A stretch of 64,000 nucleotides of DNA from Dactylococcopsis salina PCC 8305. Lineage in GTDB: Bacteria > Cyanobacteriota > Cyanobacteriia > Cyanobacteriales > Rubidibacteraceae. The notes beneath the pieces were generated by a model. The model was not told the origin of the DNA. It worked only from the letters and a program-made list of their open reading frames with translations, and did not search any database. Below are positions 55,383 to 64,000 of the stretch, piece after piece. The stretch's first letter is position 1. Each line of letters begins with the position of its first letter. The stretch is from positions 1,695,840 through 1,759,839 of the forward strand of contig NC_019780.1 of the NCBI RefSeq assembly GCF_000317615.1. The letters run 5' to 3'. Both the position numbers and the translations under genes were made by a program.

Positions 55383-56369
55383 ATGTCAGACTCGACCTCT
55401 TCTCAAGAACAATCAGAAAATCGCTCTGGAAAAACCCGTCAAATGCTGGGTATGAAAGGAGCTTCCACTGGTGAAACTTCCGTTTGGAAAATTCGGTTAC
55501 AACTGATGAAACCGATCACCTGGATTCCTCTCATCTGGGGAGTCGTCTGTGGTGCGGCTTCTTCGGGAGACTTTCATTGGCAAGTTGAAGATGTGGTGAA
55601 AGTTGTCACCTGTATGTTGCTTTCGGGCCCATTGATGGCGGGTTACACCCAAACCCTCAATGATTTCTACGATCGGGAAATTGATGCCATTAATGAACCT
55701 TATCGTCCGATTCCTTCTGGGGCGATCACAGTTCCCCAAGTCATCACTCAGATTTTAATTCTACTCGGTGGCGGACTCGCCCTCGCTTATGGGTTAGATC
55801 AATGGGGAGGTAATGCTTATCCCAAAATTACGATTATTACGCTTTTAGGGACATTTCTCGCTTATATCTACTCCGCGCCTCCTCTCAAACTCAAACAAAA
55901 CGGCTGGTTTGGGAATTACGCCCTCGGTGCAAGTTATATCGCTTTGCCTTGGTGGGCTGGGCATTCTCTTTTTGGCGATTTGAATTGGATAATTATTGTT
56001 CTCACTCTCATCTACAGTTTTGCTGGTTTAGGGATTGCTGTGGTGAATGACTTTAAGAGTGTGGAAGGCGATCGAACGTTAGGCTTAAAATCGCTTCCTG
56101 TGATGTTTGGTGTCGGTGGTGCGGCTTGGATTAGTGTGTTGATGATTGATATTTTTCAATTAGGAATCGCGGGCTATTTAATCAGCATTCAGGAAAATCT
56201 TTATGCGACGATTTTAGTCCTCTTGGTAATTCCGCAAATTACTTTCCAAGATATGTATTTTCTGCGCTCTCCCTTAGAAAATGATGTGAAATATCAAGCC
56301 AGCGCTCAACCATTTCTTGTGTTAGGAATGTTAGTGACGGGTTTGGCTTTAGGTCATTCTGGGATTTAG
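55383..56369 (+). CDS. chlG: Chlorophyll synthase
   Basis: Esterifies chlorophyllide a with geranylgeranyl/phytyl diphosphate, the last step of chlorophyll a synthesis, in the thylakoid membrane. 328 residues of the UbiA prenyltransferase family. The first aspartate motif is NDFYDREIDAINEPYRPIPS (about residues 93-112) and the second is VVNDFKSVEGDRTLGLKSLP. About eight or nine hydrophobic helices. The first ~35 residues are a soluble, variable extension. ATG 3 bases after a weak TTTAAAGTTTT leader. Monocistronic. Confidence 0.97.
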   Translation: MSDSTSSQEQSENRSGKTRQMLGMKGASTGETSVWKIRLQLMKPITWIPLIWGVVCGAASSGDFHWQVEDVVKVVTCMLLSGPLMAGYTQTLNDFYDREIDAINEPYRPIPSGAITVPQVITQILILLGGGLALAYGLDQWGGNAYPKITIITLLGTFLAYIYSAPPLKLKQNGWFGNYALGASYIALPWWAGHSLFGDLNWIIIVLTLIYSFAGLGIAVVNDFKSVEGDRTLGLKSLPVMFGVGGAAWISVLMIDIFQLGIAGYLISIQENLYATILVLLVIPQITFQDMYFLRSPLENDVKYQASAQPFLVLGMLVTGLALGHSGI

Positions 56370-56398
56370 TTTTTGCTTAAAATTAACCATCTCCTTTA

Positions 56399-56491
56399 AT
56401 ATCAGGTTCGTTCGATCAATGATGAAAAGTAGGTTGGGTGGAGCGAAGCGAAACCCAACACCAATCATAAGCAATTACCTGAACCTGATAT
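56399..56491. mobile_element. 93-bp MITE-like element with perfect 11-bp ends
   Basis: ATATCAGGTTC (56399-56409) and GAACCTGATAT (56481-56491) are exact inverted repeats. Inside is AGTAGGTTGGGTGGAGCGAA / GCGAAACCCAACACC. Same length as 18314-18406. It lies 30 bases past the chlG stop. Confidence 0.8.
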
Positions 56492-56567
56492 GACAGGAAA
56501 CACTACGGAACATAAGGTCAGCCCCTTCGCCCCTCTTATTGAGGGGGACGAAGAGGATCAAACGGGG

Positions 56568-57209
56568 TTACTTTTTAGAAATGGTATAATCTAATTTTTC
56601 TGCAATTCCTTCGACCCAGTTTTCATCTTGTTTCGTATAACTGCGCGGTGCATTTGCCACCACAATTAACGCCCCTTCTTTTCCGATCGGTTGACAAATT
56701 AGAGCCTGAGAATTTTCAGGAATATAATCAAATTCAATTCTCCCAGGATAAAGATTTAAGTTGACTAAATAAACTGGTTTTTGCTTGTCTAAAACTCGTT
56801 TCAGAATTGCCCCTGGCGTGACTTCTGCTTTCTTGCCTAAAATTCCTCGACGTAATAAAACCTCACCTTGATAGTAAACCAGCACCGATCGAGCGGGGGT
56901 ATTTTTTAGTAACATTAAAGAAGACCAAGCCAACTCAGCTTTTACCGTTTCCGACAAATTTTCTGCTAACTCAAAGCCTTCCTCTCCTACTAATTCCACT
57001 GCTTCGGGAGAACGCGGTTTCACTCGTTGCCAAATCAATCCCACCAAAACTAAAATAGCACTGAGCAAAACCCCAATGGCATCTGATCGAGCCTGAGAAG
57101 AACTCAAAGCCGGAGTGAGGAGGCGATTAATTAATAACAAAGTTCCCCCTACCCCTCCAACAATGAAGGGCAAAAGGCGTAAAACTCGATCGGGATCAGA
57201 GGTTTTCAT
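56568..57209 (-). CDS. Cofactor assembly of complex C subunit B (CCB-like)
   Basis: 213 residues with two N-terminal membrane helices (LLPFIVGGVGGTLLLINRLL and IGVLLSAILVLVGLIW) and a soluble domain (LICQPIGKEGALIVVANAPR). Homologue of plant CCB2/CCB4, which attach haem ci to cytochrome b6 in the b6f complex. Next gene downstream of rpaB, with a 20-base gap, a recurrent cyanobacterial arrangement. Named by overall pattern. Confidence 0.78.
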   Translation of the reverse strand: MKTSDPDRVLRLLPFIVGGVGGTLLLINRLLTPALSSSQARSDAIGVLLSAILVLVGLIWQRVKPRSPEAVELVGEEGFELAENLSETVKAELAWSSLMLLKNTPARSVLVYYQGEVLLRRGILGKKAEVTPGAILKRVLDKQKPVYLVNLNLYPGRIEFDYIPENSQALICQPIGKEGALIVVANAPRSYTKQDENWVEGIAEKLDYTISKK

Positions 57210-57229
57210 AAACGATTCCTGAGAACGGA

Positions 57230-57964
57230 TTAAGATTTTTCCTCACCGATTTCCGTCACCCGTTGGAACATATAACCCGTTCCTCTGGCGGTTAAAATCA
57301 GTTCAGGATTACTAGGATCATCCTCCAATTTTGCCCGTAAACGAGAAATATGAACATCCACAACGCGAGTATCCACATGGCGTTCGGGTGTATATCCCCA
57401 CACCTCCTGTAAAATCCCAGAACGGGAAAACGCTTCTCCAGAGCGACCCACCATCAATTCTAAAAGACTAAACTCCATCCCCGTTAAACGGATGCGTTCA
57501 TCTCCCTTGTAAACTTGTCGGCGGTTGGTATCAATTCTAATTGAACCAATTTGAATCACCCCAGAACTAGGAATCCCCGATAATCCTTCCTTATCCACCC
57601 GTCTTAAAACCGATCGAATACGAGCTTCTAATTCCTTCGGCGAAAAGGGTTTCACCACATAATCATCCGCCCCTAATTCTAAACCAGTAATGCGATCGGC
57701 AACATCGCCCAACGCCGTTAACATAATGATAGGGATATCAGACTCTTTACGCAGTTCTTGGCAAACCCCATAACCATCGAGTTTCGGCATCATCACATCT
57801 AACACCACTAAATCAGGATTATTTTCATTAAAAGTCGTAATCGCTTCTTCCCCATCAGCGGCGGTGACAACATCGTAACCGATCATCGACAAACGAGTTT
57901 CTAAAATGCGACGAATACTGGCTTCATCGTCAACCACTAAAATTTTTTCTTTATGATTTTCCAA
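57230..57964 (-). CDS. rpaB: OmpR-type response regulator RpaB
   Basis: Essential cyanobacterial regulator (Ycf27 family) that represses high-light genes and responds to redox. The receiver domain has EKILVVDDEASIRRILETRL and the phospho-acceptor Asp in VVLDVMMPKLDGYG, then the winged-helix DNA-binding domain VDVHISRLRAKLEDDPSNPE. About 244 residues. The frame starts with GTG at 57976, but that codon overlaps the AGGAG ribosome-binding site; the TTG at 57964 gives the standard N-terminus MENHKEKILVVDDE with a 10-base spacer. The CCB-like gene is downstream; radA diverges upstream. A convincing HLR1 site was not found in the 220-bp gap. Confidence 0.95.
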   Translation of the reverse strand: MENHKEKILVVDDEASIRRILETRLSMIGYDVVTAADGEEAITTFNENNPDLVVLDVMMPKLDGYGVCQELRKESDIPIIMLTALGDVADRITGLELGADDYVVKPFSPKELEARIRSVLRRVDKEGLSGIPSSGVIQIGSIRIDTNRRQVYKGDERIRLTGMEFSLLELMVGRSGEAFSRSGILQEVWGYTPERHVDTRVVDVHISRLRAKLEDDPSNPELILTARGTGYMFQRVTEIGEEKS

Positions 57965-58185
57965 ATTTCTTAACACTCCTTATTTTTTGTCGGTAAATGA
58001 TCCTAAATATTTTTGATTAGTCTTTACAATTTCTAGAATATCCTTGAGAAAGACAAAAGAGATTTAATCATCTCTCAACCCGAAAATAATCGATTCCTTA
58101 ACATTCATTTTAGGGTTATCAACTGTAAAGATACATCTTAACAATTTAAAGCCCGTTGAAGAAAGCAAATTAATGTTAACTTAAA

Positions 58186-59673
58186 ATGTCTAAACCGAAA
58201 ATTATCCATGTTTGCAGTGCTTGTGGGGCTGAACATAACCAATGGTTTGGGAAATGTTCCAGTTGTGGACAATATGGCACGCTAGAGGAGGAGGTGCAAA
58301 CCCAAGCGGGAGTCAACCCTCGTAGCGGATGGCAGTCTAACAAATATGCGACGGGTACGGAGAAAAAGAAACCCCCTCAAGCTCGTGTTTCTTTGCTTTT
58401 TTCTCAAATTAAGGATGATGAACAACCGCGCTATCCTTCTGGGTATTTAGAACTCGATCGGGTTTTAGGGGGAGGAATCGTTCCAGGGTCTTTGGTGTTA
58501 ATTGGGGGTGATCCAGGGATTGGTAAATCAACGTTACTCTTACAGGTGGCAAATCAAACCGCAAGAACTCAAAGAACGCTATATGTGTCTGCGGAAGAGT
58601 CTGGACAACAGGTTAAGTTGCGTGCCTCTCGCTTGGGAGTAGGGTTAACCAATGCCCCAGAAGATGTTGCCGAAACCAATGGTCAAAGTCCGAAAAGTTT
58701 GAGCCATGAGAATCTTTATGTGTTACCCGAAACGGATTTAGAGGAGATTTTACGGGAGTTGGAATCCCTAAAACCGATGTTGGGGATTATTGATAGTATT
58801 CAAACCTTATATTTTGCCTCTTTGAGTTCCGCACCAGGATCAGTGGCGCAAGTGCGAGAGTGTACGTCGGCTTTGATGCAATTGGCAAAACGAGAGAATA
58901 TTACTTTGCTGATTGTCGGTCATGTGACAAAAGAAGGGGCGATCGCGGGTCCGAGGGTATTAGAACATTTAGTGGATACGGTGCTGTATTTTGAGGGCGA
59001 TCGCTATGCGTCTCACCGTTTGCTTCGATCGGTGAAAAATCGGTTTGGGGCGACCCATGAAATTGGCGTTTTTGAAATGATCGATCACGGATTGCGAGAG
59101 GTGGAGAATCCCTCAGAATTATTTTTGGGAAACCGAGATGAATCTGTACCAGGAACGGCGATCGTTGTCGCTTGTGAGGGAACACGCCCGATCGTTGTGG
59201 AGTTACAAGCGTTAGTCAGTCCTACCAGTTACACTTCTCCTCGACGGGCAACAACAGGAGTAGATTACAACCGTCTGCAACAGATTTTAGCCGTATTAGA
59301 GAAACGGGTGGGGATTCCTCTTTCAAAACTTGATGCTTATGTCGCAACGGCGGGGGGTTTGGGAGTAGAAGAACCCGCAGCGGATTTAGGGATTGCGGTG
59401 GCGGTGGTGGCGAGTTTCCGCGATCGTGTTGTTGATCCCAGAACCGCTTTAATTGGCGAAGTGGGATTAGGAGGACAAGTGCGATTAGTGTCGCAATTGG
59501 AATTACGGATTAAAGAAGCCGCGAAATTAGGCTTTCAACGGGCGATCGTCCCCACAGGGCAAAGTCTGCCAGATATGGGCATTGAAATCATTACCGTTAG
59601 CAAAGTAATCGACGCGATCGTCGCCGCGATTCCACCTCAACCTCGTTACGGAGAAGGAGACGAAGAAGAATAA
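58186..59673 (+). CDS. radA: DNA repair protein RadA
   Basis: 495 residues. The zinc finger is CSACGAEHNQWFGKCSSCGQ (about 10-29); the RecA-like ATPase has Walker A GGDPGIGKSTLLL; the RadA-specific KNRFGATHEIGVFEM motif (about 285-299) and the Lon-protease-like C-domain (GLGVEEPAADLGIAVAVVAS) follow. A branch-migration helicase acting in recombination repair. Divergent from rpaB. Confidence 0.97.
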   Translation: MSKPKIIHVCSACGAEHNQWFGKCSSCGQYGTLEEEVQTQAGVNPRSGWQSNKYATGTEKKKPPQARVSLLFSQIKDDEQPRYPSGYLELDRVLGGGIVPGSLVLIGGDPGIGKSTLLLQVANQTARTQRTLYVSAEESGQQVKLRASRLGVGLTNAPEDVAETNGQSPKSLSHENLYVLPETDLEEILRELESLKPMLGIIDSIQTLYFASLSSAPGSVAQVRECTSALMQLAKRENITLLIVGHVTKEGAIAGPRVLEHLVDTVLYFEGDRYASHRLLRSVKNRFGATHEIGVFEMIDHGLREVENPSELFLGNRDESVPGTAIVVACEGTRPIVVELQALVSPTSYTSPRRATTGVDYNRLQQILAVLEKRVGIPLSKLDAYVATAGGLGVEEPAADLGIAVAVVASFRDRVVDPRTALIGEVGLGGQVRLVSQLELRIKEAAKLGFQRAIVPTGQSLPDMGIEIITVSKVIDAIVAAIPPQPRYGEGDEEE

Positions 59674-59679
59674 TTTAGT

Positions 59680-59870
59680 AGGTTGGGTGGAGGTCACGCA
59701 ACCCAACACCAATCAGTGACCAGTGACCAGTGACCAGTTACCAGTTGTGCTTGATCTAATCAGTTACTTAGTAGCTTACAATCTGTTACGAATTAATTGC
59801 TTACTATTCACTATTCACTGCTTACTGATCACTGATCACTGATCACTGATCACTGGTCACTGGTTATCTG
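59680..59870 (-). repeat. Dispersed ~155-bp repeat, copy 2, with palindrome
   Basis: TAGGTTGGGTGGAGGTCACG...CAACCCAAC (59681-59706) is followed by CAGTGACCAGTGACCAGT, TTGTGCTTGATCTAATCAGT, ACGAATTAATTGCTTACTAT and ATCACTGATCACTGATCACT. It is the inverted counterpart of 39905-40075, 20 kb away. Between radA and arsM. Confidence 0.85.
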
Positions 59871-59873
59871 CGC

Positions 59874-60842
59874 TTAACAGCAACCGTCACCCTGATAATG
59901 CCACGTAGAATCCGTAATTACAATATCACGAGGGAACTGCTTTCCTAACTTACCAGCGGTTTTCTCACAGACTCCTAAAGGAACACCGCGCTGGAAAGTA
60001 TGTCCTTCGCCATCATTCCAAACCGCTTCTTTTCCCCGATAAATTGCGGTTTTTCCAGTAAAAACACAAGCCCCATCTTCTGGCGTGGGAACTTTAAACG
60101 CGACGGAATCTAAACTATCTAACTGTAAATCTTCATCAACGGCGTAGGTGTCTTGATCGAGCAAGCGATAAGGACGACGGCTGCGAATTTCAATATTGCC
60201 GAATCCAGTCTCAACCAAGAAATTAACATACTCTTCATAGGTTAGCGCTCCAGAAAGACACATCGCTCGCAAACGTTGATCCTGACGTAACTTTTGCGGA
60301 ATCGGACGAGTGGCGATCGGATCGCTCATCAGTAAGCGCCCACCAGGCTTGAGAACGCGGTAAACTTCCTGTAATGCGTTTTGTAAGTCTTCGGGTTCAA
60401 AGATATTAAACAGGCAATTTTGCGCCACCACATCCACTGATTCATCCGCAACGGGTAAGTTAAACGCATCACCGCCAACAATCTTCACGAAACTAGGGTC
60501 AAACCAATCATTTTGTTGGGCTGCGAGAACTAAATTGGCTTGTGCTGCGTCACGCATAGCCGCTACGGGTTCAACCGCAATAATCGCGTCCTTTCGCGGG
60601 GAAAAATAAGCAAACTGTAACGCTTCTAAGCCTCCTCCCACACCAACATAAAGCACTGTTGGCTGATTCATTAATTCTGTGGGCTGAACCGTTGTTCCGC
60701 AACCATAGTTCATTTCTCGCATTCGATCGGGAATATTCAGCCCAGGGAGTTGAAACGAGCCATTTTGAACACAACATAACCCCACTTCTGGAGTTTCAGC
60801 GACTTCTTGATAAAATTGGGCAGTGGTTTCGAGATAAGTCAT
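59874..60842 (-). CDS. arsM: Arsenite methyltransferase (arsenosugar type)
   Basis: 322 residues. SAM-binding motif I is VLYVGVGGGLEALQFAYFSP (unusual GVGGG in place of GxGxG). The cysteines for As(III) binding are CCV and GCG near the N-terminus and GDGCC at the end. The domain order fits the arsenosugar-pathway ArsM family of cyanobacteria, which methylates arsenite via S-adenosylmethionine. No arsS or ars operon is adjacent. Divergent from the EamA exporter. Confidence 0.88.
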   Translation of the reverse strand: MTYLETTAQFYQEVAETPEVGLCCVQNGSFQLPGLNIPDRMREMNYGCGTTVQPTELMNQPTVLYVGVGGGLEALQFAYFSPRKDAIIAVEPVAAMRDAAQANLVLAAQQNDWFDPSFVKIVGGDAFNLPVADESVDVVAQNCLFNIFEPEDLQNALQEVYRVLKPGGRLLMSDPIATRPIPQKLRQDQRLRAMCLSGALTYEEYVNFLVETGFGNIEIRSRRPYRLLDQDTYAVDEDLQLDSLDSVAFKVPTPEDGACVFTGKTAIYRGKEAVWNDGEGHTFQRGVPLGVCEKTAGKLGKQFPRDIVITDSTWHYQGDGCC

Positions 60843-60934
60843 TGAGATTTGATTTGCTTGCTATCGGTTTCTTTAACTATTATGGTGCGATCGTTCCCTT
60901 AATTTTTTCTGAATGAGCAATGATTGTGATGACT

Positions 60935-60968
60935 TGCCAAATAACCAATAACCAATAACCAATAACAT
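60935..60968. repeat. Heptamer STRR (AACCAAT)
   Basis: AATAACCAATAACCAATAACC repeats between the divergent arsM and exporter genes. The 238-bp space contains no other recognised feature. Confidence 0.75.
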
Positions 60969-61080
60969 CCCATTTTTTCCAGTTGGCAAAGATTTTGTAC
61001 TCAATTACACTGTTTGCAGTTGCTGCGTTCGGTGAAGATCACCCTCGTCATATATTTGTTTTCATGTGTTTGGAGTAATT

Positions 61081-62064
61081 ATGCCAGAAAAACCGATTTC
61101 ATTGCCCAAAATTGGTCGTACCTCTCTCTTTGCTTTTCTCACCCTTTGCTTTGCGCTACTGGCTGTCTCCTTTGCACCGATTTTTATTCGTTTAAGTGAA
61201 ACTGAGTTAGGACCCAATGCCACAGTTTTTAATCGTCTTTTAATATTTTTCCTTTGTTTTGGTAGTGGGCGTTTGATTACGGAAAAAATCTCTCCGACAA
61301 TTAACCCCGATGCAGAAGAAATCACGGGTCAGCAGTGGTGGTTATTAGGATTAGTGGGTGCTGTCGCTGCTACTTCTCTGGTTTTATGGGCGATTTCTTT
61401 GCAATATACGACAGTGGCAAAAAGTGTGTTACTCAATAATTTAACTCCGATTTTTACCACGTTAGGCGGTTGGTTATTTTTAGGCAAAAAGTTCGATTCT
61501 AAATTTTTAGTGGGAATGGCGATCGCGATCGCAGGCGCAATTACTCTCGGTGTTGAAGACTTAAGCGGTGCGGCGGAAGGTTCACTGTTGGGAGATTTTT
61601 ACGCACTATTATCGGCGGTGTTTCTTGGGACTTATTTCTTAATTGTAGAAGAGCTTCGATCGCGCTTTTCTGCGACTACCATCCTCCTCTGGCGTTGCGC
61701 TACAGGAAGTTTAATTCTCATCCCAATTATCTTCCTCACAAGCGGACAATTTTTCCCTACCACTCAAACCGCTATCTTAGCTGTTATTGGCTTAGGCTTA
61801 ATCAGTGAAGGATTAGGTCAACGTTTACTGGCTGATAGCATGAACGTCTTTTCCTCTAGTTTTGTTTCTCTGTTTCTGCTTTTAGAACCCATTGTCAGCG
61901 CGATTCTGGCTTGGTTTATCTTTTTAGAAAGCCTCAATCTCACCACCTGGCTAGGATTTGCGGTTGTTCTCACTGGAATTTATCTCGCTCAAACCAGCAA
62001 AGCGGCGACTTCCGATGTGGTCGAGAACAGTGATAATAGTTCTGAAACTGTAAATTATCAATAG
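61081..62064 (+). CDS. EamA/DMT-superfamily exporter
   Basis: About 327 residues with ten predicted membrane helices in two EamA repeats (for example LFAFLTLCFALLAVSFAPIF, LLGLVGAVAATSLVLWAISL and FLGTYFLIVEELRSRF). Substrate unknown; the family includes metabolite exporters. The ATG at 61081 is supported by TTTGGAG 6 bases upstream; the frame is open 15 bases earlier. Next gene 5 bases after the stop. Confidence 0.88.
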   Translation: MPEKPISLPKIGRTSLFAFLTLCFALLAVSFAPIFIRLSETELGPNATVFNRLLIFFLCFGSGRLITEKISPTINPDAEEITGQQWWLLGLVGAVAATSLVLWAISLQYTTVAKSVLLNNLTPIFTTLGGWLFLGKKFDSKFLVGMAIAIAGAITLGVEDLSGAAEGSLLGDFYALLSAVFLGTYFLIVEELRSRFSATTILLWRCATGSLILIPIIFLTSGQFFPTTQTAILAVIGLGLISEGLGQRLLADSMNVFSSSFVSLFLLLEPIVSAILAWFIFLESLNLTTWLGFAVVLTGIYLAQTSKAATSDVVENSDNSSETVNYQ

Positions 62065-62069
62065 TATAG

Positions 62070-62888
62070 ATGGAATTTTTCTCGATTTTACTGGCGAGTC
62101 TTTTCAGCGCTCTTTCCCCTGTGGGTTGGATTGTGGATCAAAGGATAGAAACCGCTTTTCGATCGCGTCTTACCGACGTAGAAACCTTACAGGTGCGTGT
62201 AGATAATACCCCCAATTATCAACTCCTACAAGGCAAAATTCAACGGTTGCGCCTAGCAGCCAGAGGAGTGAATCTCACCCCAGAATTACGCTTAAAATCC
62301 TTTGCTCTGGAAACCGATCCGATCGCCCTTGATATTAACCGTTTTCGAGAGGGAAATTTTAGCAGCCTATCAGAAGCTCGTTCAGGTTTAAATCAACCCT
62401 TAAACGTCGCCTTAAAACTGAATCTTACCGAAGCAGACATCAACGATTTTTTAGCCTCTCCCAGAGCCAAAGCACGTTTAGAAAGCATTATCCAACGCAT
62501 TACCCAACAACTACCAGGGGGTCGGAATCAACGTTACGAATTATTAAGCACTAAACTACAATTCTTAGAGAACGATCGATTCATCCTCGATTTAGACATT
62601 CGGGTTTCCCGTCGTCAAAGAGAAGAATGGGAAGACTTTAATCTGCGAGTAGAATCAGGAATAGAAGTATCACAGGGGAAACAACTGAGGTTAATTAATC
62701 CCGTTTTCCTTGTGGATGACTCACCGCTGCCATCGCGTTTAGTAGAAGCAGTGAGCGCCAGACTCAGCAATCGACTTGATTTATCAAATCTTGAGAAACA
62801 AAAAATCATCGCCAGACTCTTACAATTGAAAATAGAAGAAGATGAGGTAAAATTAGCAGCGTTTGTGCAGATCGCAAAACTTCCTTAG
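62070..62888 (+). CDS. DUF2993 (LMP2-like) protein
   Basis: 272 residues, membrane-associated N-terminus (FFSILLASLFSALSPVGWIV) then a DUF2993 beta domain (VETLQVRVDNTPNYQLLQGK, TEADINDFLASPRAKARLES, LDLDIRVSRRQREEWEDFNL). Widespread in cyanobacteria and actinobacteria, function unknown. Starts 5 bases after the EamA gene; the three genes 61081-63555 probably form an operon. Confidence 0.85.
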   Translation: MEFFSILLASLFSALSPVGWIVDQRIETAFRSRLTDVETLQVRVDNTPNYQLLQGKIQRLRLAARGVNLTPELRLKSFALETDPIALDINRFREGNFSSLSEARSGLNQPLNVALKLNLTEADINDFLASPRAKARLESIIQRITQQLPGGRNQRYELLSTKLQFLENDRFILDLDIRVSRRQREEWEDFNLRVESGIEVSQGKQLRLINPVFLVDDSPLPSRLVEAVSARLSNRLDLSNLEKQKIIARLLQLKIEEDEVKLAAFVQIAKLP

Positions 62889-62934
62889 TCAAATTCTTCC
62901 TCAACTTTTCCTTCCATCCACAAAAAAGGTGACT

Positions 62935-63555
62935 ATGCAAGAGCAGAAAAAAAGTTATCAGTTTTCAACCGGATTAATTGCTGGCGTTTCTAGCGTTATT
63001 ATTATCACAGGTGGTTTTGCTGCGTGGTGGGCTTGGACTGCAATTAAAGGAGAGCAAGCGCCTTCTTGGGTTCCTGAACAGTTAAAACCCGAACCAGCTA
63101 CAAAAAAAGACCCAAACCCTCCCTCACAAGAAATTAAAGCGCAAGTCTATTGGCTGAAAGTAACCGACAATAAAATCGAACTCGCCGCCACACCAATGGT
63201 AATGGAAAAAGCCGAGGAAAGTGTTGCGGTGGAAAAAGCGCTCACCGAACTGTTTTCAGGAACGAATCAAGAAAACTATGCCAGTAGTATTCCCGAAAAA
63301 GCTCAACTGCGTGGCGTGAGTTTTCAAGAAGATGGCATTCATGTTGATATCTCTGAAGAGTTTACCTTTGGGGGTGGAAGTACCGCCATGATGGGGCGTT
63401 TAGGACAAGTTTTATACACAGCTACCAGCCTCAACCCAGACGCGAAAGTTTGGTTAGAAGTAGAAGGTGAGCCGTTGGAATATTTAGGGGGAGAAGGACT
63501 TTATATTCCTCAACCCCTAACCAGAGATGAGTTCCAAGCCAATTATCAATTGTAA
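62935..63555 (+). CDS. GerMN domain protein
   Basis: About 206 residues, single N-terminal anchor (STGLIAGVSSVIIITGGFAA) and a periplasmic GerMN domain (EESVAVEKALTELFSGTNQE, HVDISEEFTFGGGSTAMMGR, LGQVLYTATSLNPDAKVWLE). GerMN proteins act in cell-wall-associated complexes; the role here is unknown. The frame is open upstream, but the ATG at 62935 has AAAAAGGTGACT just before it. Stop 3 bases from the convergent accB stop. Confidence 0.85.
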   Translation: MQEQKKSYQFSTGLIAGVSSVIIITGGFAAWWAWTAIKGEQAPSWVPEQLKPEPATKKDPNPPSQEIKAQVYWLKVTDNKIELAATPMVMEKAEESVAVEKALTELFSGTNQENYASSIPEKAQLRGVSFQEDGIHVDISEEFTFGGGSTAMMGRLGQVLYTATSLNPDAKVWLEVEGEPLEYLGGEGLYIPQPLTRDEFQANYQL

Positions 63556-63558
63556 CAA

Positions 63559-64000
63559 TTAGTCTGGCTTTACTCGCATCAAGGTTTGACCATATTCTAC
63601 GGGTTCACCGTTTTTAACCGTGATTTCCATCACTTTTCCCGAAACTTCTGCCTCAATTTCGTTCATAATTTTCATAGCTTCGACAATGCAGACAGTTTGG
63701 TTGGTTTGAATCTGATCCCCCACTTTCACAAACACGGGTTCTTCTGGCGCTGGTGCTTCATAAAATGTTCCCACAATGGGAGAAGTAATCTCCTCCCATT
63801 CGCTTTTGTCAATTTCAGGTTTTTTGTCTTCTGGTGGAGAACTTGCTTCCGATGGCGGCGGGGAGGTTTGAGGAGAAGGTGGGGAAACCGATGTTTCCGT
63901 AGCAGTGGTAGTTAGTCCTTTGCGAACGGTAAGTTCAAACTGATCACTTTTGAGGCTAAATTCGGTAATATCTGCCTCAGAAATGTCATTGAGAAGTTCA
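63559..64000 (-). CDS. accB: Acetyl-CoA carboxylase biotin carboxyl carrier protein (3' part)
   Basis: Runs off the right edge; 147 codons visible. The biotinyl domain has the biotin-lysine motif [13 protein letters not shown] and ends [11 protein letters not shown] Pro/Ser/Thr-rich hinge ([20 protein letters not shown]) and part of the N-terminal region ([18 protein letters not shown]) precede it. First step of fatty-acid synthesis. Complete start not in the window. Confidence 0.95.
   Translation of the reverse strand, partial: ELLNDISEADITEFSLKSDQFELTVRKGLTTTATETSVSPPSPQTSPPPSEASSPPEDKKPEIDKSEWEEITSPIVGTFYEAPAPEEPVFVKVGDQIQTNQTVCIVEAMKIMNEIEAEVSGKVMEITVKNGEPVEYGQTLMRVKPD

Noticed and set aside
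57977-58185. HLR1 (RpaB-binding) site in the rpaB-radA gap
   Set aside because: TTTACA occurs singly (about 58022 and, reversed, near 58130) but no second half-site is at the required spacing.

Overview
The window is chromosomal DNA from a cyanobacterium. Direct evidence is the set of oxygenic-phototroph genes: light-dependent protochlorophyllide reductase (por), chlorophyll synthase (chlG), the response regulator RpaB, a cytochrome-b6f haem-assembly (CCB-like) protein, a PilT2-like ATPase, several small cyanobacteria-specific proteins, and very frequent GCGATCGC/CGATCG (HIP1-type) words. Large acidic RTX-tailed exoproteins and a glucosylglycerol-type sugar ABC transporter suggest a halotolerant unicellular lineage such as Halothece/Dactylococcopsis. 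That placement is inference.

Layout. 0-9.5 kb: ferredoxin, SpoIID-like protein, a lone TnpB insertion element, argH, a Nudix hydrolase, ppk1, yraN and moaB. 9.5-25.8 kb: a phosphate-scavenging island of four large RTX-tailed phosphatases (a purple-acid-phosphatase-like protein, two PhoA-like proteins each with two phosphatase domains, one of them 2005 aa, and a PhoX-like protein) in two divergent pairs, each with Pho-box-like sites upstream. 26-36 kb: leuB, topA, msrP, a sensor kinase, a membrane glycosyltransferase and rfbB, with two gene remnants. 36-41 kb: a long repeat field, then a KaiB-fold protein with pilT, then por. 41-45 kb: reverse-transcriptase and binding-protein relics, an RRM protein, rpmI-rplT, a binding protein, a TPR protein and eda. 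45.8-50.2 kb: a four-gene sugar/compatible-solute ABC operon. 50.5-64 kb: a MazF-type toxin-antitoxin pair, small cyanobacterial proteins, a Get3d-like ATPase, chlG, a CCB protein, rpaB, radA, arsM, an EamA exporter, a DUF2993 protein, a GerMN protein and the 3' part of accB.

Intergenic DNA is unusually rich in repeats: palindromic GTTGGGT...ACCCAAC elements (solo, tandem, and inside a 93-bp MITE-like element with 11-bp terminal inverted repeats), CCCCCC...GGGGGG palindromes with TAATACCATTTTG-type ends, heptamer and nonamer STRRs, a three-fold ~365-bp tandem repeat, and a ~155-bp element present in inverted orientation about 20 kb apart. One repeat has entered a coding sequence in frame.

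The most distinctive system is the phosphatase island. Two unrelated phosphatases carry a nearly identical 633-bp C-terminal secretion module (about seven differences, no indels). Upstream control regions are shared between paralogous pairs, and 20-bp perfect inverted repeats flank the control region between the PhoX-like and second PhoA-like genes. No tRNA, rRNA or CRISPR array was seen.
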